Shown in pieces: positions 61,001 to 64,000 of a stretch of 64,000 nucleotides of DNA. The stretch spans positions 28,427 through 92,426 of the forward strand of contig NZ_VOHS01000024.1 of NCBI RefSeq assembly GCF_007896845.1, given 5' to 3'. How positions within the stretch are numbered: position 1 is the stretch's first letter; the number at the start of each line of letters is the position of its first letter. The notes beneath the pieces were generated by a model. That model was given only the letters and a program-made list of their open reading frames with translations, was not told the origin of the DNA and ran no database searches. The stretch is from Chitinophaga pinensis. Lineage in GTDB: Bacteria > Bacteroidota > Bacteroidia > Chitinophagales > Chitinophagaceae. The position numbers were made by a program, and so were the translations under genes.

Positions 61001-63587
61001 TCCCACTACCGGAGCGTCTGCCGATATCTCCGGATTTAACGCCAGTGGTACATTGTCAGTACCTGTCAACGATGATGATAATATACCTGCCAACAGGGTG
61101 ATCAGCATCACTCCTGCAAATGATGGTTCCGAACCATCTACAGATGCTGCATTTACCATCAGCCTTCCGGCGGGTATCACAGCTGCCCTTCCAATAACCG
61201 TGAACTTCTCTGTCTCTGGTACAGCGACTTCTGGTCTTGATTATACATCATTGGGTACTTCTACGATTATTCCAGCTAATCAGAACAGTGTAACATTGAC
61301 CGTCCCTGTACTGGATGACCAGATCATTGAGGGAACCGAGTCTGTTACGGTTGCTATAACAGGCGGTTCTGCTGCTATTCCGGGTGCCTACACCGCCAGT
61401 ACCACCGATGGAACTGCAACGGTAAATATTGCTGATGATGATAATACTGCTGCCAATAAGGTGATCAGTATCGTCAATACAAATAACGGCAGCGAACCTG
61501 CTACCGATGGCGAATTTACAATCAGCCTACCAACAGGTATAACACTTACTGAAGACCTGACTGTTAACTTCTCTGTGACCGGTACAGCGACGCCCGGTAG
61601 TGATTATACATCACCGGGTACTTCTATGATTATCCCGGCAGGACAAAACAGTGTGACGCTGACAGTTCCTGTGCTGGATGACCAGATCATTGAAGAAACC
61701 GAATCTGTTACCGTTACAATAACAGGCGGATCTGCAACAACTGCAGGTACCTTTACCGCTGGTTCCAGTAATGTTGCCACTATTGATATCACTGACAATG
61801 ATAACACTACTACAAACAAAACGATCAGTATCACCACTGCAAATGATGGTAGTGAGCCATTGAGCAACGGTGTATTTACGGTTAGTCTGCCGACAGGTGT
61901 CACAAATACGGAAGATATTACTGTCAGCTTCACGGTTGCGGGTACAGCTACTTCAGGCCTTGACTATACCAGCTTAGGTACTACTGTTACGATCCCCGCA
62001 GGACAAAACAATGCTACACTGACTGTGCCGGTACTCGATGATCAACTCATAGAGGGTACGGAAACAGTCATTGTAACCGTAACTGGTGGTACGGCTACTA
62101 ACGCCGGTGCATTTACTGCCGGTACGGCAAATACCGCTACTGTTAATATCAATGATGACGACAATATTGCTACTAATAAAGTCATCAGTATTACGACTAC
62201 TAATAATGGCGATGAGCCTTCCAATAACGGTACCTTCACCATCAGTCTGCCAACCGGTATTACGGTCAATGAAGACGTAACAGTAAACTTCACCGTTGCT
62301 GGTACAGCTACTCCGGGTACTGACTACACCACATTAGGTACCTCTATCACCATCCCGGCAGGACAAAACAGTGTAACACTGACTGTCCCTGTACTGGATG
62401 ACCAGATCATTGAACCAACTGAATCTGTTACCGTTACGATCACAGACGGTTCTGCTACTAATGCCGGCACATTTACAGCTGGCACAAACAATGTCGCTAC
62501 TGTTAACATCAACGATGATGATAACACTGCTACCAATAAAGTCATCAGTATTGCTGCTGCGAATGATGGCACTGAGCCGGGTACTGACGCTGCATTCACG
62601 ATCAGCCTCCCTGCCGGTGTAACTGTCAATGAAGACGTAACAGTCAATTTCACCGTCGCTGGTACCGCCACTTCCGGTATTGACTACACAGCAATTGTTA
62701 CTTCCATCACCATCCCCGCAGGTCAGAATAGTATCACACTGACCGTCCCTGTACTGGATGACCAGATCATTGAAGCACCGGAAACGGTGATCGTGACTAT
62801 AACCGATGGTTCGGCTACAACGGCGGGTGCGTTTACAGCTGGCACAAACAATGTCGCTACAGTCAACATCAATGACGATGATAATACGCCTGCAAATAAA
62901 GTCATCAGCATCGTTGCTGCGAATGATGGCAGCGAACCGGCTACAAACGGCGCATTCACTATCAGCCTCCCAGCAGGTATAACGGTGAATGAAGACGTAA
63001 CAGTCAACTTCACGGTAGCAGGTACTGCTATTGCAGGAACCGACTTCACAGCTCTGGGTACGACCATCACCATCCCGGCGGGTCAGAATAGTATCACACT
63101 GACTGTTCCCGTACTGGATGATCAGATTATTGAAACAACAGAAACTGTTATCGCTACCGTAACCGGTGGTGCTGCAACTGCTGCTGGCGCATTTACGGCT
63201 GGTACAAACAATGCCGCTACTGTTAACATCAACGATGAAGACAATACTGCTGCTAATAAAGTCATCAGTATTGCTACTGCTAATAATGGTACTGAACCTG
63301 CTACTAACGCTGCTTTCACTATCAGTCTGCCAACTGGTGTGACCGTAGACGAAGATGTCACTGTAAACTTTACAGTCGCTGGTACGGCTACTCCGGGTGC
63401 TGACTACACCGCTCCCGGTACGACCATCACCATCCCGGCGGGACAAAACAGTGTAACACTAGCTGTCCCTGTGCTGGATGATCAGATCATTGAAGCAACT
63501 GAAACGGTCGCTGTTACTATAACAGGTGGTTTCTGCTACAAACGCCGGTGCATTTACAGCCGGTACAGGCAATACAGCCACTGCTGA
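58047..63587 (+). CDS. Giant secreted protein with two discoidin-like domains and Calx-beta repeats (frame lost near 63530; continues beyond)
   Basis: Surface or secreted adhesin-like protein; 1846 residues as read. The signal peptide LLFTFLLVAFLSPLAIAQ is followed by two F5/8 type C (discoidin) domains, residues about 25-155 and 160-290, each with a RWES motif and a DLG strand (DPTSRWESAWNNNEWIMVDL; MGTRWESAHSDNQYMYVDLG). From about residue 292, 13 Calx-beta repeats follow, each with EPSTNG-like, GTDYT, IPAGQNSVTLTVPV and DDQIIE elements and ending in a calcium-type NDDDN motif. Repeats span 120 residues. A T inserted at TTT 63530-63532 (residue about 1828) makes the last 18 residues spurious. 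An alternative ATG is at 58059. Confidence 0.88.
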   Translation: MHYTMIRLLFTFLLVAFLSPLAIAQTCNKDLALGKAVTTSSVTAGNLPTRATDGDPTSRWESAWNNNEWIMVDLGQSYPICTITLNWQVLATAYTVEVSPDGSSWTNIVNESGNTGLNKTYSVSANGRYVRMTGLSRGSAYGFSLYDFIVIGTEPISYCSSTNVAQLRPVTVSSIANGNTGNFAVDNNMGTRWESAHSDNQYMYVDLGANYDLCRVVLNWEAAYGRDYNIDISSNGSSWTTVKSVTGNYMRDNTISISGNARYVRMNGFTRGSTYGFSLWEFSVYALLPAVSVTKTSDPAEPATGGVFRFSLPSGITFTEDITVNYTTSGTAISGTDYTALSGSVVIPAGQAGVNVPLSVIDDQIIEGNETVIATITNATSATHPGFPVSATDPSATMTIGDNDNIAANKILSIAPAGNGSEPGTNGGYTISLPVGITSAENITVSYTTSGTATAGTDYTLPASFTLPAGQNSAVVTLTVADDKIIENTESAIVTITGGTATTLGTFTASTGNATASVNISDDDNVSANKIIRIATTANAAEPSTNGGFRIYLPTGITVAEDVTINANVTGNATPGTDYVALGSVFVIPAGQNAVVTPVQVIDDNNIESTETVTVTPTAASSTSFGSFPINFGSVANINITDDDDIAANRRLSVIKTSDAVEGTSNGNFRISLPAGVTYPADITVSYTISGSAAGGTDYTTIPATATIPAGQNSVDVAVTAQPYNNNVIENNKTVIMTLTGGSAPSFSAFTPDPANTAATVIIADDDSNATNKRLSVYNTGAAAEPSTNGTFQIRLPGTLTASEDITVTYTVTPSSSAGTTPATPGTDFNNLTGTAIIPAGQNAVTISYSPIDDQIIETTEEFTVQVTGGITSSLGAFGIDVANAVMAIDDNDNTSINKQFTILISGPATEPSTNGSVTFSLSPGYTVSQDVTFNFSVSGSATPNVDYTDIGTSVILPAGQNSVVLPVTVIDDNIIENTEFVIVTPTTGASADISGFNASGTLSVPVNDDDNIPANRVISITPANDGSEPSTDAAFTISLPAGITAALPITVNFSVSGTATSGLDYTSLGTSTIIPANQNSVTLTVPVLDDQIIEGTESVTVAITGGSAAIPGAYTASTTDGTATVNIADDDNTAANKVISIVNTNNGSEPATDGEFTISLPTGITLTEDLTVNFSVTGTATPGSDYTSPGTSMIIPAGQNSVTLTVPVLDDQIIEETESVTVTITGGSATTAGTFTAGSSNVATIDITDNDNTTTNKTISITTANDGSEPLSNGVFTVSLPTGVTNTEDITVSFTVAGTATSGLDYTSLGTTVTIPAGQNNATLTVPVLDDQLIEGTETVIVTVTGGTATNAGAFTAGTANTATVNINDDDNIATNKVISITTTNNGDEPSNNGTFTISLPTGITVNEDVTVNFTVAGTATPGTDYTTLGTSITIPAGQNSVTLTVPVLDDQIIEPTESVTVTITDGSATNAGTFTAGTNNVATVNINDDDNTATNKVISIAAANDGTEPGTDAAFTISLPAGVTVNEDVTVNFTVAGTATSGIDYTAIVTSITIPAGQNSITLTVPVLDDQIIEAPETVIVTITDGSATTAGAFTAGTNNVATVNINDDDNTPANKVISIVAANDGSEPATNGAFTISLPAGITVNEDVTVNFTVAGTAIAGTDFTALGTTITIPAGQNSITLTVPVLDDQIIETTETVIATVTGGAATAAGAFTAGTNNAATVNINDEDNTAANKVISIATANNGTEPATNAAFTISLPTGVTVDEDVTVNFTVAGTATPGADYTAPGTTITIPAGQNSVTLAVPVLDDQIIEATETVAVTITGGFCYKRRCIYSRYRQYSHC

Positions 63588-63975
63588 CATCAATGATGAT
63601 GATAACACCCCTGCCAATAAGATTATCAGCATTGCCGCTGCTAATAACGGTGCTGAACCTGCAACAAACGGTACGTTCACTATCAGTCTCCCTGCTGGTG
63701 TAACAGTGAATGAAGACGTAACAGTCAACTTCACTGTTGCGGGTACCGCTATGCTGGTACGGACTACACAGCAATTGGTATGCTACCCCCATCCCTGCGG
63801 GTCAGAACAGCGTCACACTGACTGTTCCGATACAGGATGATCAGGTAATAGAACCAACAGAAACCGTCATCGTTACGGTAACAGGCGGTTCGGCTACTAC
63901 TACCGGTGCATTCACAGCCAGCACCACCAATGCAAATGCAAGCATCAACATCATGATAATGACAATACTGCTGCC
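61095..63975 (+). repeat. Tandem 360-bp repeats encoding Calx-beta units
   Basis: The junction AATAA-GTCATCAG or a close variant recurs at about 61095, 61455, 61815, 62175, 62535, 62895, 63255 and 63616, so the period is exactly 360 bases, except for +1 at the last step, which matches the inserted T. The copies after 62175 are the most alike at DNA level; the ones before 61095 differ in length and sequence. Confidence 0.88.
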
Positions 63976-64000
63976 AACAAAATAATCAGCATTACCCGTA
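63588..64000 (+). pseudogene. Continuation of the Calx-beta protein, broken by several indels and by the window end
   Basis: After the inserted T at 63530-63532 the protein goes on one frame over: SATNAGAFTAGT (from 63532), IISIAAANNGAEPATNGTFT and VNEDVTVNFTVAGTA. One missing base near 63751 and another near 63780 shift it twice more, into ATPIPAGQNSVTLTVPIQDD and IEPTETVIVTVTGGSATTTG. A further deletion at about 63952 restores NDNDNTAANKIISITR, which starts a 15th repeat and runs off the window. The repeats on either side are intact, so this is one gene and the breaks are probably read errors. No C-terminal sorting domain can be seen. Confidence 0.75.

Noticed and set aside
62334..63446. 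370-codon open frame on the minus strand, rich in Ser, Cys and Asp
   Set aside because: Antisense shadow of the Calx-beta repeats. Its periodicity is that of the 360-base repeat on the other strand.
1..64000. tRNA, rRNA or prophage genes
   Set aside because: I looked for T-arm-like GTTCGANTC sequences, conserved rRNA segments, integrases and phage structural genes and recognised none. A tRNAscan/Infernal run would be decisive.

Overview
The window looks like a chromosomal piece of a Bacteroidota bacterium, most likely a member of the Chitinophagaceae such as Chitinophaga. The basis is the SusC/SusD/SusE system, lipoprotein signals, a LytTR regulator, several upstream boxes matching the Bacteroidota -7 element TANNTTTG, middling GC content and the weakness of Shine-Dalgarno sequences. 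The genus is an inference; no rRNA or marker gene is present. I saw no tRNA, rRNA, CRISPR array, insertion sequence or prophage.

Layout. 0-8.7 kb: a surface-glycan locus. A plus-strand set (carbamoyltransferase cut by the window edge, GT2, GT9) converges on a minus-strand operon (two GT4-type glycosyltransferases, GmhB, HldE, GT9) that makes and probably transfers ADP-heptose. 9-13.5 kb: a zinc alcohol dehydrogenase, a FAD oxidoreductase fused to a Rieske domain, a CinA-C protein, and a micro-operon of a 37-residue membrane peptide plus a very acidic disordered protein. 13.8-21.7 kb: an MFS transporter, a receiver protein, a phosphopantetheinyl transferase, a DAC-domain (diadenylate-cyclase-like) protein, and a TPR histidine kinase/LytTR pair. 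21.8-23.2 kb: CbpA, CbpM and a 39-residue membrane peptide. 23.3-35.3 kb: mixed metabolism and repair (sorbosone-dehydrogenase-like, SGNH hydrolase, AlkB, NDH-2, DUF5009 protein, trehalase, AlkC, DUF899). A 1.2-kb gene-free tract at 25.1-26.4 kb is packed with minisatellites. 35.4-44.0 kb: paired membrane paralogues, a GMC oxidoreductase with its gluconate-dehydrogenase-subunit-3 partner, carboxylesterase, NmrA-type protein and a secreted-repeat lipoprotein. 44.2-57.7 kb: a complete starch/maltodextrin utilisation locus. 58 kb to the end: a giant secreted protein with two discoidin-like domains and at least 14 Calx-beta repeats, running off the window.

How the starch locus works (inferred from families): SusD/SusE capture and SusC imports oligosaccharides, a periplasmic GH13 cuts them, an SLC45-type permease brings maltose in, GH65 phosphorylase splits it and beta-phosphoglucomutase feeds glucose-6-phosphate to glycolysis. 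A LacI regulator lies directly upstream, and a perfect 16-bp palindrome in the susC promoter region is its likely operator.

Reliability. Five unrelated genes between 3.5 and 19 kb are each broken by a one-base loss at a short homopolymer, and four more indels lie in the last 500 bases. The pattern fits uncorrected sequencing error better than gene decay. These genes are listed over their full restored span.
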